Assembly (NCBI RefSeq): GCF_001907195.1 | Contig: NZ_LVWA01000003.1 | Coordinates: forward strand, 1 to 64,000 | DNA from: Pontibacter flavimaris | GTDB lineage: Bacteria > Bacteroidota > Bacteroidia > Cytophagales > Hymenobacteraceae | DNA: 64,000 nt | Direction: 5' to 3' | Part shown: piece by piece, positions 34,785-43,763 of the stretch | How the letters are laid out: each line of letters starts with the position of its first letter | Position numbering within the stretch: the stretch's first letter is position 1 | The notes under the pieces: model-generated | The model's database searches: none | Told to the model about the DNA's origin: nothing | What the model saw: only the letters and a program-made list of their open reading frames with translations | Position numbers and translations under genes: made by a program

Positions 34785-36137
34785 TTATGAGTGAGAACTT
34801 CCCTTTGCCACAGCGGCTGCTTCGGCACAAGTATAAAACGTAGAGCCAGCCGATTTTAGCTGCTTTAAGATTTTCTCCAAAACCTCGCGCCAGCCCGGTT
34901 CTCCCTTTGGCACAGCATACTCAGTGTAGCGGGAGTAATTCTCGTTGTGCCACAGCAGTGTGAACAGCCCTTTAAATTTCACGACTTCCTGGAGCATCGG
35001 CTGTACTTTCTCCAGCGCCTCCCGCGGTGTCAGGTGCATGAAGTTCACGTCGTAAAGCGTGGCATCCATCAGCATCAAGGGGAGCTCCAGAAACGTATGC
35101 GCCCTCCGGTTCTGGAAATCGAAAGGATAGAAGGGGTGGCAGTAGGAGTTGCGGAAACCGAAGTGCTCGGAAAAGCCCAGCGTGCTGTCGTAGGCCAGGT
35201 TGCTTTGCTGCAGCACCTGCGGCGTGGTTTCGGGTTGGTAGCAGAGGTAGTGGAAGCGGTTGCCCTGGGGCTGCACCGGCAGTTTGCTCCGATCCTGCTT
35301 GAGTTGTACCAAATCGTTGGCCGTTCCGAAGCTGCCGTGCAAGGCCACTTCATGCCCGTGCTCCAAGATTTTCTGCATCAGGTGCTGGTACTTGAGCTTG
35401 GTGAGGTCATGGTCGGCGTTGGGGTGGCCGTTGTAGCGCTGGTTACTTGGCAAAAAGAAGAAGGTAGCCTTGGCGCCATACTTTTCAGCGGTGGCCATGA
35501 CCTCGGGCAGGTTGTTCCAGGCATCCTTGCCCACTGCCTTTTGCAGCAGCACCTTTGTCAGGTCCAGCCCTTTGGCGTGGAACAGCAGCTGCCTGCCCGC
35601 TACGCGCCAGGCCGAGTGCAGGCGGTCCACATCGCAGGTGAGGCAGGTGGCCAGGCTGTTGTTGCCCCAGTGGTCGTGTTGCAGCGCCACGCCGTACACC
35701 CGTTCCATCACCTCGCGCAGTATCGCAAAGTAGTAGTTCACCACAGGTTTGGTAACAAAGTTATACTTTGCCTGCACGCTGGCTTTGTAAGTATAGCGCT
35801 TAAAGCGATCACGCTCGGGTCCGTAGTACTCCTGCCAGCCGCTGAGCAGGTAAAAGGCTGAGGCCACGATGTCGTAGTTTATACTTGCCGAACCGTCAGG
35901 GTGGTAGGTGATCAGTTCGGCCTGATCGTCCTCCTCAAAAAAGAAAGGCAGTTTCTCCCCGCGCCACTCCTTCCAGAAAACCTGCTGCGGACGAGGACGC
36001 TTTTTCTCGAAAAAGCTGCCGCTATACTTCTTGATGGTGATTTTGGCTTCACCGCCTGCGCCGTAGTTAAACGCTAGGTTTTTTGCCTTGGGGTAGAGGA
36101 GGTGGAAATGCTGTAAAGTATAGTCGTAGATGTACAA
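34785..36137 (-). CDS. Polysaccharide deacetylase-family protein (NodB fold)
   Basis: 450 residues, no clear signal peptide. The N-terminal third is a family-specific domain. From about 165 on the NodB-type barrel is visible: CLTCDVDRLHS (metal Asp pair), KYGAKATFFFLPS, GHEVALHGSF (metal His), then TTPQVLQQSNLAYDSTLGF and LLWHNENYS at the end. Such enzymes remove acetyl groups from N-acetylated sugars. The setting, 5 bases after a T9SS cargo gene and before a flippase gene, points to tailoring of the surface polymer. Confidence 0.82.
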   Translation of the reverse strand: MYIYDYTLQHFHLLYPKAKNLAFNYGAGGEAKITIKKYSGSFFEKKRPRPQQVFWKEWRGEKLPFFFEEDDQAELITYHPDGSASINYDIVASAFYLLSGWQEYYGPERDRFKRYTYKASVQAKYNFVTKPVVNYYFAILREVMERVYGVALQHDHWGNNSLATCLTCDVDRLHSAWRVAGRQLLFHAKGLDLTKVLLQKAVGKDAWNNLPEVMATAEKYGAKATFFFLPSNQRYNGHPNADHDLTKLKYQHLMQKILEHGHEVALHGSFGTANDLVQLKQDRSKLPVQPQGNRFHYLCYQPETTPQVLQQSNLAYDSTLGFSEHFGFRNSYCHPFYPFDFQNRRAHTFLELPLMLMDATLYDVNFMHLTPREALEKVQPMLQEVVKFKGLFTLLWHNENYSRYTEYAVPKGEPGWREVLEKILKQLKSAGSTFYTCAEAAAVAKGSSHS

Positions 36138-36142
36138 AATGC

Positions 36143-37945
36143 TTATTTTATGACTTCGAGCCAGCCTTTGTACACTTTTTGGGTGCGGCTGCTAGTTAAC
36201 TGGTAATAATACACACCAGTCGGTACTTCGGCAGCCGACCAGCTGTTGTCATAACGGTCGGAGTGGTAAACAGATTTTCCCCAGCGGTTAAAAATTTTCA
36301 GCTCCAGCGTATTCCCTACCACTCCGTTTACGACAAAGGAATCATTTTTCCCATCGCCATTTGGCGTGATGATGTTGGGGATGATGGGGCATTCATCGCC
36401 GGAAACGACAATATCTTTCACATAGGCACAGTTCTCCCGCGTAATGGTAACCGTATAAATGCCTGGTGCGCTAATTTTTATACTTGGTGTTACCTGCCCA
36501 TTGCTCCAGCTGTAGGTGGCGCCTTCTGTGGTGGCGTCTAACTGCACGGGTTCACGCTCGCAGACAAACGCCTCTCCCGGAAGCAGGATGCCAGGTTCTT
36601 CTTCAAACATAACCGTTAGTTCATCTCTTGTCGTACAGCCGCCGGCCGTGGTTACCTCTGCCCAGTAGGTGCCGCTTTTCGTGACCGTAAGTTCTGGGGT
36701 CTTGTCTCCGGTGCTCCACACGATCTGCCCATGATCAGGATTTGTAACGCTAAGGGTTGCTGTAGATCCGGCACACACGCTGCCGGGGCCGCTGATGGAG
36801 ATGGGAGAGGCGGTAACAGGGGTTACGGCAAACTCTCCGTAGTTGGCGGATGAGGTATAAAGCATAAGAGGAGACGCTACCGTGTCAGCTACCTGGCTCC
36901 AGGTGCCTGCGGTGTTGTCCTGCCGGCGGAACAGAGCGCCGCCGCAAACCGAGCCAGCCTGCCTGAAGTGTACTTTATACTTCTGCCCCGCCGCACCTAC
37001 TTTAAACAGGCCAAAGTACTCCTTTACTTTCTCAGGAGATTTGATGCCGTTGGTTGATGCAGGAGGGGACTGGACCGTATACAAATGGAAGCCCTGTACT
37101 GCCGGGTCAACACCTGCGACAGAGAAATTAGCCTCGTTGGATACCAACTCCAGAGACGAATCCCATTTTTTGGGGTACCGGTAAACACTTTTGTCGCCTA
37201 TCGGGGCGCCCGAGGTAACGCCAGCAACAGCCGGTGTCGTGTTCACCAGCCTCCCATTCATTTTTAACGAGCTATGGTCCACCACTACGCCTTCGCTCAG
37301 GTTATCTAGCTTTAAATAGGCCACTAGGTCGGCAGCATTGGCAGGGAGCGTGCTGCACATATTTTGCCTTATTTGCTCTTCAGTCAGTGCTTTTTTCCAA
37401 ATGCGAACCTCGTCCACCTGGCCTTTGTAAAAGTGATTCCCAAGAAAAACATAGTAATAGTTGCCGAGTAAAAGCTTTTCATTGCTGCTTAAGATGGTGT
37501 TCGGATAGCCCGTCTCCACCTTGCCTTCTAGCACTCCATCAACATAAATCATCCAGGTACCATTAACTACCACGCCTGCCAGGTGGTGCCAGTTATTGTC
37601 TGCTACAATAGTAGAGGAATAACCTGAGCTCCGGTAGTTGCCAGAACCATCTCTGCCTGCTAAACAAGCCTTCCCATTTTGGATGAGTAACTGAAAACCA
37701 TTCTCAGCGTCCCGGTCATACTTTGTAAGTATGTGGTGGTGCCCGTAAGAATCTGTTCTGACCCAGGCTTCAACAGTAAGCTGGTCAGTGATACCCCTGT
37801 TATTATTTCCGAAATCAGCATAGTCATTGATGCCATCCAGCTGTATTGCTCCCTTCGCGCCTTGTGCTTTTAAGGAAGCTGGTAGTAGGGTTGTAGAGAT
37901 AAGGGAAAATAGGATGGATAAAGCAATAAGTTTGCATGCAGGCAT
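36143..37945 (-). CDS. Secreted LamG-domain protein with T9SS type B sorting domain
   Basis: 600 residues. Signal peptide at 1-28 (ends ASLKAQG). Residues about 30-230 are a LamG-like jelly-roll (AIQLDGINDYADFG, then GQVDEVRIWKKALTEEQIRQ). Two Ig/PKD-like modules follow at about 385-450 and 455-510 (each with WSTGD or WSNGQ and paired Cys). The last 85 residues are the type B gliding-motility C-terminal domain: IITPNGDGKNDSFVV, IFNRWGKSVYHSD, GVYYYQL. It should be exported by the type IX system to the cell surface. It lies inside the glycan operon, 5 bases before the deacetylase gene. Its ligand is unknown. Confidence 0.9.
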   Translation of the reverse strand: MPACKLIALSILFSLISTTLLPASLKAQGAKGAIQLDGINDYADFGNNNRGITDQLTVEAWVRTDSYGHHHILTKYDRDAENGFQLLIQNGKACLAGRDGSGNYRSSGYSSTIVADNNWHHLAGVVVNGTWMIYVDGVLEGKVETGYPNTILSSNEKLLLGNYYYVFLGNHFYKGQVDEVRIWKKALTEEQIRQNMCSTLPANAADLVAYLKLDNLSEGVVVDHSSLKMNGRLVNTTPAVAGVTSGAPIGDKSVYRYPKKWDSSLELVSNEANFSVAGVDPAVQGFHLYTVQSPPASTNGIKSPEKVKEYFGLFKVGAAGQKYKVHFRQAGSVCGGALFRRQDNTAGTWSQVADTVASPLMLYTSSANYGEFAVTPVTASPISISGPGSVCAGSTATLSVTNPDHGQIVWSTGDKTPELTVTKSGTYWAEVTTAGGCTTRDELTVMFEEEPGILLPGEAFVCEREPVQLDATTEGATYSWSNGQVTPSIKISAPGIYTVTITRENCAYVKDIVVSGDECPIIPNIITPNGDGKNDSFVVNGVVGNTLELKIFNRWGKSVYHSDRYDNSWSAAEVPTGVYYYQLTSSRTQKVYKGWLEVIK

Positions 37946-38003
37946 TTTGAGTGGCGTAAATAGAAAATAGAGCGAATCACTTGTTAAATATATTCAGAAT
38001 TTT

Positions 38004-39281
38004 CTATTTATGAATAAACTTTGCTATCAGGTTTGTTGCGATGGCTGAGCTTTTGCCGTCATGTGCCGTAGCAACAGTTGCATTATAGTACTGCGCTCTC
38101 GCAACCACAGTGGGCTTATCTGCGCGATGCGCCGCGAGTAGCTTCACCATTTCTTCCGGACCTGCCGCGGTATCAATCAAACCATGTTGTATAAAACCGT
38201 AATAATCCTCCAACTTGTGCTTCGGGTTGAAATCGTAGAAGATAGACCAGACGTTGAGCAGCACCGCCTCCAGGTGGATGCCGGAGTTACCGCTGATCTG
38301 GACGTCGATCTGGCGCAGGTAGTCAAACGTTGGCACCGAGCGGCCATTGGAGAGGCTGATTTGGGGGCTTATACTTTGGAGTTTGCCAAAGTTGCGCGTG
38401 TCGCGGGGGTGGGGGCGGACGATGATCTTGAGTTCCGGAAGGTTTGTGGCTAAGGCTTTTACCACTTTCTCCACCTCCGCCACATCATCCATCAAATTAC
38501 AGCCTATGCCGATGCGTTTTATACTTTGGTTGTGGTTGCGGTATGGGACAAAAGCATCCGCTTTGGGCATGCCGATCAGTTCTACCTTTCCTTCTACCGG
38601 CCCGCAGAGTTTATACTTATCCAGCGCATCCTGCCCTTCGAGCAGATTCATATCATACCCCAGCGGCGGGAAAATGGGGCTTACGCTGGCATGCTGGATA
38701 TAGACTGTTCTAATCCCAGCGGCTTTTGCTGCCAGCAGCATGGCACGCGCATCGGCGTTGTGGTCGTTGGCAAATACGATGGCGGCAGGTTTATACTTTT
38801 GCAGTTTGGTTAAGTATACTTCGTAAAAGCCAACGGCATCGTAGAGCACATCTATAAAGCGTTGGGTGCTCAGCTTTTTATACTTTAGAAATGTAAAGTA
38901 TAGCGGGAAAAACTTGTGGTAGTATAAAATTTTGCGGCGCAACGAAATACGTTCCACCGCCTGGTTATACTTGCCAATGTTCTTGCTCTGGCCCGCCACG
39001 AAAACTGCATCCGGCAAACCCTCTTTCAAGAAGTATAAACTGTCGTAATTATTCTGGCTGACCACGTAGAGCCATATTTTGCCATGTAGCTTTTCCGGTT
39101 GCTCTACCTTTTTAAACAGATTACCGATCAGGCGCATCACCGTATAACCTGCCATTTTAAGCAGTCGCTTTACAGGTGAGGTAGGGGAAACGGCAGCCTT
39201 AGCACTTTCCGGAAGCTTGTAAAACCCCTCCGAGAAGTGCAGGTGAAGGATGTTGCTGTAGAGGGCGTACCATTCTTTCAT
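38004..39281 (-). CDS. GT-B-like glycosyltransferase, possible pseudaminic-acid transferase
   Basis: 425 residues, no membrane segments. C-terminal features resemble GT-B enzymes of the CDP-glycerol/polysialyltransferase type: IGIGCNLMDD, ELKIIVRPHPRDTRNF (about 286-301), QISLSNG and QISGNSGIHLEAVLLNVWSI. The His-Pro motif and Ser-Gly-Asn-Ser-Gly region typically hold a nucleotide-sugar donor. The start is 3 bases after pseI, so CMP-pseudaminic acid is the likely donor; this is an inference from position. It is unusually rich in AAGTATA words (about ten). Confidence 0.7.
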   Translation of the reverse strand: MKEWYALYSNILHLHFSEGFYKLPESAKAAVSPTSPVKRLLKMAGYTVMRLIGNLFKKVEQPEKLHGKIWLYVVSQNNYDSLYFLKEGLPDAVFVAGQSKNIGKYNQAVERISLRRKILYYHKFFPLYFTFLKYKKLSTQRFIDVLYDAVGFYEVYLTKLQKYKPAAIVFANDHNADARAMLLAAKAAGIRTVYIQHASVSPIFPPLGYDMNLLEGQDALDKYKLCGPVEGKVELIGMPKADAFVPYRNHNQSIKRIGIGCNLMDDVAEVEKVVKALATNLPELKIIVRPHPRDTRNFGKLQSISPQISLSNGRSVPTFDYLRQIDVQISGNSGIHLEAVLLNVWSIFYDFNPKHKLEDYYGFIQHGLIDTAAGPEEMVKLLAAHRADKPTVVARAQYYNATVATAHDGKSSAIATNLIAKFIHK

Positions 39282-39284
39282 GGG

Positions 39285-40328
39285 CTACACCATGTCCCAG
39301 GTTAGCGGGGTGCCGGCTTTAATGGCTACTGCGGCAGGCTTTCCGAGCAGTTCTTCGTAGTGCTTGGGCGCCAGGCCCAGGCCCGGACGAATCACCCGGA
39401 TGTTCTCTTTGGTAAGCGCCTCACCGGCAGCGATGTCTTTTGCTGCATAGACAGAGCGCTTGAACAGGCGGCTTTTCTCCTCTGCGCGCTGCACGCCATA
39501 CTGCACATGCCCCAGTGCTTGCCACGCCCTTTCCGACTCCACCACCAGCGCCTGCAGTTCCTGCGGCTCCAGCGAAAAAGCGGAATCCACGCCGCCATCG
39601 GCCCTTGACAAAGTGAAGTGCTTTTCGATAACCGTTGCGCCCAAGGCCACGGCAGCCACAGCGGCTCCCACGCCCATCGTATGGTCCGATAGGCCCACCT
39701 GTACATCAAACAACGCACGCATGTGCGGTATGGTGGCCAGGTTCGTATTTGCTGGGGTAGAAGGATAGGTGCTGGTGCATTTCAAAAGTATAAACCGCTC
39801 ACAGCCGGCCTTCCGCAGCACGCGGACGGCCTCGTCCAATTCCGTCAGCGTGGCAGCGCCAGTGCTCATGATCACCGGTTTGCCAGTGGCAGCTACTTTG
39901 CGCAGTAGCGGGTGATCGGTGTTCTCGAAAGAGGCAATCTTGTAGACCGGTGCCCCCAGTTCTTCCAGAAAATCCACGGCAGATTCATCAAAAGGTGAAG
40001 AAAAGGCGATCAGGCCACGTTCTTTGGCCCTGTCGAAGATAGGCTGGTGCCATTCCCAGGGTGTATAGGCCTCTTTGTAGAGGTCGTAAAGCTCGCGGCC
40101 TTTCCAGAGCGAATTTTCATCTTCAATGGTAAAGGCACCGGGCAGCGTCATGGTGTCGGCGGTATAGGTCTGCAGTTTGATGGCGTCGGCACCGGCATCG
40201 GCGGCGGCATCCACAATGGCCAGCGCACGCTCCAGCGAGTGGTTATGGTTGCCCGACATCTCTGCAATGATGAATGGCTTATGCGTTGGGCCAACCAAAC
40301 GGCCCGCAATGGTAATATCCTGGATCAT
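39285..40328 (-). CDS. pseI: Pseudaminic acid synthase
   Basis: 347 residues, NeuB-type barrel plus C-terminal SAF (antifreeze-like) domain. It condenses PEP with the deacetamido-trideoxy-altrose made by PseG. Marks: FIIAEMSGNHNHSLERAL (about 19-36), DAIKLQTYTADTM, FSSPFDESAVDFLE, IEKHFTLSRADGGVDS (about 231-246). SAF domain: RSVYAAKDIAAGEALTKENI. The LSRADGGVDSAFSL form fits PseI rather than NeuB or LegI. Seven bases follow pseG-pseH. Confidence 0.93.
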   Translation of the reverse strand: MIQDITIAGRLVGPTHKPFIIAEMSGNHNHSLERALAIVDAAADAGADAIKLQTYTADTMTLPGAFTIEDENSLWKGRELYDLYKEAYTPWEWHQPIFDRAKERGLIAFSSPFDESAVDFLEELGAPVYKIASFENTDHPLLRKVAATGKPVIMSTGAATLTELDEAVRVLRKAGCERFILLKCTSTYPSTPANTNLATIPHMRALFDVQVGLSDHTMGVGAAVAAVALGATVIEKHFTLSRADGGVDSAFSLEPQELQALVVESERAWQALGHVQYGVQRAEEKSRLFKRSVYAAKDIAAGEALTKENIRVIRPGLGLAPKHYEELLGKPAAVAIKAGTPLTWDMV

Positions 40329-40335
40329 GTTATAC

Positions 40336-41817
40336 TTACTTTATACTTTGTGGGCGCAATTCAAACCGATGCGCCTGCGGAAACTTCGGATCGGGCGTAC
40401 CATAGCTGAAACCTGCTTTCTCGAAGGCTCTCACCGAAGCCTTATTCTCTTTTTGTACCAATCCCTCCACCAGTTCCAGAGCAGGGTTTTGTTGCAGTAA
40501 TATTGCCACGCCTTTCTGCAGGATCACATGCCCAAGCCCTTTTCCCCTGAAATCGGAGCCGATGAGGTAGCTGATAATGGCTTTTCCATCTCGGAGCTCA
40601 AATCGGATGTGGGCGACCGGCACGCCTGCCGCCTCTGCAATATAAAGTTTCGCCTGCTTATCTTCCAGCTTTGTGTACAGCCAGCGGGTGTGGCTCTCTA
40701 GAAGTATAGGGTTCGGGTTGAAGGATTGTTTGCGCACTACCGGGTCGTTGGCCCAGTCGTAGAGCAGCAGCAGGTCGTCGGCAGTAGCTTCGCGCATGGA
40801 TAGGCTTGCCGCCAGTGCCATGTTACGGAACACTTCCCGCAGCCTTTCACCAGACTTACCATCAAAATGCTGGCGCTGGTTTGCAACTATTTGCTCAAAT
40901 GCACTAGGCAGCTCATCATTTATACTTTGGGGTAGCTGTTCATACTTTTGCGCCAGACCATTTTGAGTCAGGAAAGTATAAAGCCCTTCCTGGTTATCCG
41001 CTGTCTGAAGTATAAACAGCAACCCGCCCACGGAAGCATACTCGTAGGCCACGCCGCTGGCAGAGGTGATCGCTATGCCGCAGTCGTGCATTAACCGGCA
41101 CATCTCCTCGGCGCTTAAATTTTGATGCAGGCGACACGTTGGATTCTGTTGCAGCCAATTCTGCAGGTCGGGCAGGTGCTGGTAGGCACTGCCAACAATT
41201 AGCTCTACCTTGTTTATACGTTGGATGCGCTGTAATTCCCTGGCTATTCGTAAGGTATGGTTCTGCGGATCGGCCCCGCCCAGGTTCAGAAACACGCGCA
41301 CCTCACCGGTAGGGAAAGTCCTTTCTTGTGTGGCTGCCTGCAGAAAAGGAGGACGTAGCAGCGCATACTTCGGACCCAGTAAAAGTTTGGTGTAAGGTGC
41401 CGTTTTATACGTTGCCGACTCTACGCCGCCAGCCTGGTTCAGGACGGCATCTGCCACAAAAGTATAACGGTGGATATCGTCGATGCAGAAAAGCGGGCAG
41501 CCTTTGCGCTTTATACTTTGCTGGTAGGCTGTGTTAAAGCCATAGCCATCCAGCACCACCAGCACGTCCTCGGCAATATAAGCATCCAACTCATGTATGA
41601 ATCTTTCTTCGCTGTGGTGGCAGGTCGGAAGTATGATAACGCCTTCGCATGTTTGCCTGATCTGCTGCTGCAATTCGGGGGCAGGTGCCTGTATGGCAAA
41701 CACGCATTCAAAGTCATGGCGCAGCATTTCGGCCAGGGCCAGCGAGCGAACTACGTGGCCCAATCCAATCTGGCTGTTGCCGTCGGCACGGAAAATGATG
41801 CGGGTTTTACCTTCCAT
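40336..41817 (-). CDS. pseGH: PseG-PseH fusion: UDP-sugar hydrolase plus N-acetyltransferase
   Basis: 493 residues joining two steps of the pseudaminic-acid pathway. Residues 1 to about 320 are PseG (IIFRADGNSQIGLGHVVRSL at 6-25; NLGGADPQN near 182; HQNLSAEEMCRLMHDC and SASGVAYEY later), which releases UDP from the diacetamido sugar. About 335-493 are a GNAT acetyltransferase (MREATADDLLLLYDWANDP; SYLIGSDFRGKGLGHVILQK with the acetyl-CoA loop; ENKASVRAFEKAGF), matching PseH, which acetylates N4 just before the PseG step. Many bacteria carry them as separate genes; here they are one frame without break. Confidence 0.92.
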   Translation of the reverse strand: MEGKTRIIFRADGNSQIGLGHVVRSLALAEMLRHDFECVFAIQAPAPELQQQIRQTCEGVIILPTCHHSEERFIHELDAYIAEDVLVVLDGYGFNTAYQQSIKRKGCPLFCIDDIHRYTFVADAVLNQAGGVESATYKTAPYTKLLLGPKYALLRPPFLQAATQERTFPTGEVRVFLNLGGADPQNHTLRIARELQRIQRINKVELIVGSAYQHLPDLQNWLQQNPTCRLHQNLSAEEMCRLMHDCGIAITSASGVAYEYASVGGLLFILQTADNQEGLYTFLTQNGLAQKYEQLPQSINDELPSAFEQIVANQRQHFDGKSGERLREVFRNMALAASLSMREATADDLLLLYDWANDPVVRKQSFNPNPILLESHTRWLYTKLEDKQAKLYIAEAAGVPVAHIRFELRDGKAIISYLIGSDFRGKGLGHVILQKGVAILLQQNPALELVEGLVQKENKASVRAFEKAGFSYGTPDPKFPQAHRFELRPQSIK

Positions 41818-41821
41818 AGCC

Positions 41822-42508
41822 TTACGGGTTTAACAATTGGTACTTGAGCTCGGCCAGTTTCCAGTCTGTCAGGTTGTCGATGTCCTGCACCTCAAGCTCT
41901 TCCAGTTCTACAGCGCCAGAGTTTTGGGTGAAAAGGCTTTGCTGCTGCAGAAATCTATCCACGCGAAACCAGTAAAACTGACCGGCATCGTGGTAGGCGG
42001 CTGGCAGGTCTTGGGAGCGGCTGGTCAGGTGCTCCGGCCAGTTCATGATGGTCTTTCCTTCCTCCATTTTCAGGCTCCTCCAGATCGGGTAGCTATACTT
42101 TACCACCGGGAAAACAGTGTCGTAATTGTTGGCGGTAAGCTGTTCGTAAGCAGCCACCAAAGCGGCCTGCCCCACCAATGGAGCGGTAGGGTAAAGGCAG
42201 CAGCCCAGATCGAATTGCCTGCCCGCTTGTTCATACTTTTGCAGTACCTCATTAAGTACGGCAGCAGTGGTGGCGAAGTCGTCGGAAGTTCCGGGAGTTC
42301 TCAGAAAAGGTACTTTCGCACCATACTTCACTGCCACGTCCGCGATCTCTGCATCGTCAGTGGAGACCATCACTTCGTCGAACAAACCAGAGTTCAGCGC
42401 AGCTTCGATGGAGTAAGCTATGACCGGCTTGCCCAGAAAAGCCCGGATGTTTTTTCTTGGAATCCGCTTGCTGCCTCCCCGGGCCGGTATGATGGCGATT
42501 ACTTTCAC
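41822..42508 (-). CDS. pseF: Pseudaminic acid cytidylyltransferase
   Basis: 228 residues, GTG start at 42508. Activates pseudaminic acid with CTP. Nucleotide loop IIPARGGSKRIPRKNIRAF (about 6-24), then SIEAALNSGLFDEVMVSTDD and DLGCCLYPTAPL. The start overlaps the pseC stop by one base (TAGTG), so the two are translationally coupled. A four-base gap separates it from pseG-pseH. Confidence 0.93.
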   Translation of the reverse strand: MKVIAIIPARGGSKRIPRKNIRAFLGKPVIAYSIEAALNSGLFDEVMVSTDDAEIADVAVKYGAKVPFLRTPGTSDDFATTAAVLNEVLQKYEQAGRQFDLGCCLYPTAPLVGQAALVAAYEQLTANNYDTVFPVVKYSYPIWRSLKMEEGKTIMNWPEHLTSRSQDLPAAYHDAGQFYWFRVDRFLQQQSLFTQNSGAVELEELEVQDIDNLTDWKLAELKYQLLNP

Positions 42509-43683
42509 TACCCTACAAACTCTTCCACCTTCTCAATCACGAATTCCTGTTCCTCCTGCGTTAGGCTTGGGTACATGGGCAGGCTCAGGCAGCCGGCATA
42601 ATAACCTTCAGCCTCGGGATAATCGCCTTTATTGTAGCCCAGGTTGCGGTAGTAGGGCATGGTGTGGGCCGGGATGTAGTGCACCTGCGCGAAAATGTTG
42701 TGCTGGCGCAGGTAATCGTAGAGGCCTTTGCGGTCTTCCACCTGAATCACATACAAATGGTACGCGTGGCCGGTTTCTCCCTCGCCATCAAGTGCCTCGG
42801 GGCTGGTGCCTAACACAGTAATGCCTTTGTGGTTCTCAAATGCCTTGTCGTATACTTTGGCGATGCCTCTGCGACGGGCAAGGCCGGCCTGAGCGCGGTG
42901 CAGCTGCGAGATGCCCAAAGCGCAGAGCATGTCCGGAATGCGGTAGTTGTAGCCCAGTTCCTGCATCTCCATGTACCAGCCACCGTGGTTTTCCTCCATC
43001 AGGTCCGGGTCGCGGGTGATGCCGTGGGTGCGCAGTTTGAGCAGTTCCTGGTACAGCTTTTCATTGTTCGTGGTAACCATGCCGCCCTCGCCGGTGGCAA
43101 TGTGCTTCACCGGGTGGAAAGAGAAGATGGCCAGATCAGCATATGTTCCGTTACCGCACAATTGCTTTTGGCCTTTGCTGTCGATGAAATAGCCTCCGGG
43201 CGCGTGGCAGGCATCCTCAATGATCCAGAGGCCGTACTCGTCGGCCAGCTGGCGGTACTCCTCCAGGTTCACGGGATTTCCTGCAAAATCAACAGGGATG
43301 ATGCCATTATAATACCCTTTGGGTTTGCTCTCCAGCAGCTGGCGCACTTTGTTGATGTCCAGCAGGGCAGTGGCAGGGTCCACATCGGCAAACTCTACGG
43401 TGCCGCCGCAGTAGCGCACACAGTTGGCAGAGGCCACAAACGTAATGGGTGTGGTGATGACTCTTGACGCCCCGTTCACACCCAGGGCCATCGTGCACAG
43501 GTGCAGCGCTGCCGTGCCGTTGGAGCAGGCTACCGCATACTTGGCGCCTACATAAGCAGCAAATGCCTGCTCGAACGCCAGTACCTTCGGCCCCTGTGTC
43601 AGGAAATCGGATTGCAGGGTTTCCACTACCGCCGCAATATCGTCTTCAGTAATGTGCTGGCGACCGTAAGGGATGGGCTTCAT
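42508..43683 (-). CDS. pseC: UDP-4-amino-4,6-dideoxy-N-acetyl-L-altrosamine transaminase
   Basis: 391-residue DegT-family PLP enzyme, second step of the pathway. The PLP lysine is Lys193 in SFHPVKHIATGEGGMV. Other marks: start MKPIPYGRQHITEDDIAAV, ACSNGTAALHLCTMALG (about 53-69), EDACHAPGGYF. The HPVK-type Lys context and the neighbours pseB and pseF fix the assignment. It is transcribed after pseB, from which it is parted by an 80-base inverted-repeat spacer. Confidence 0.95.
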   Translation of the reverse strand: MKPIPYGRQHITEDDIAAVVETLQSDFLTQGPKVLAFEQAFAAYVGAKYAVACSNGTAALHLCTMALGVNGASRVITTPITFVASANCVRYCGGTVEFADVDPATALLDINKVRQLLESKPKGYYNGIIPVDFAGNPVNLEEYRQLADEYGLWIIEDACHAPGGYFIDSKGQKQLCGNGTYADLAIFSFHPVKHIATGEGGMVTTNNEKLYQELLKLRTHGITRDPDLMEENHGGWYMEMQELGYNYRIPDMLCALGISQLHRAQAGLARRRGIAKVYDKAFENHKGITVLGTSPEALDGEGETGHAYHLYVIQVEDRKGLYDYLRQHNIFAQVHYIPAHTMPYYRNLGYNKGDYPEAEGYYAGCLSLPMYPSLTQEEQEFVIEKVEEFVG

Positions 43684-43763
43684 GTTTTTAATGAATAATC
43701 AAGAATGAGTAATGAATAATATTAAATGTAATAAAATGAGAATTAGTCATTCATCATTAATCA
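43684..43763 (-). repeat. Stop-to-start inverted repeat between pseB and pseC (AATGAATAAT family)
   Basis: The spacer runs from the pseB stop to within six bases of the pseC start and is made of TAATGATTAATGATGAATGA words on one side and their imperfect complements on the other. 43690-43720 equals 16759-16789 (gldA-gldF spacer) at 30 of 31 bases. Confidence 0.85.

Noticed and set aside
38370..38376. TATACTTTG as a promoter -7 element (TAnnTTTG)
   Set aside because: The word has C where the consensus needs T at the matching position (TA-TA-CTTTG), and it lies mostly inside genes, so it is not a promoter.
42508..42510. Frameshift between pseC and pseF
   Set aside because: The one-base overlap is a TAGTG stop-start junction, and both proteins are full length.
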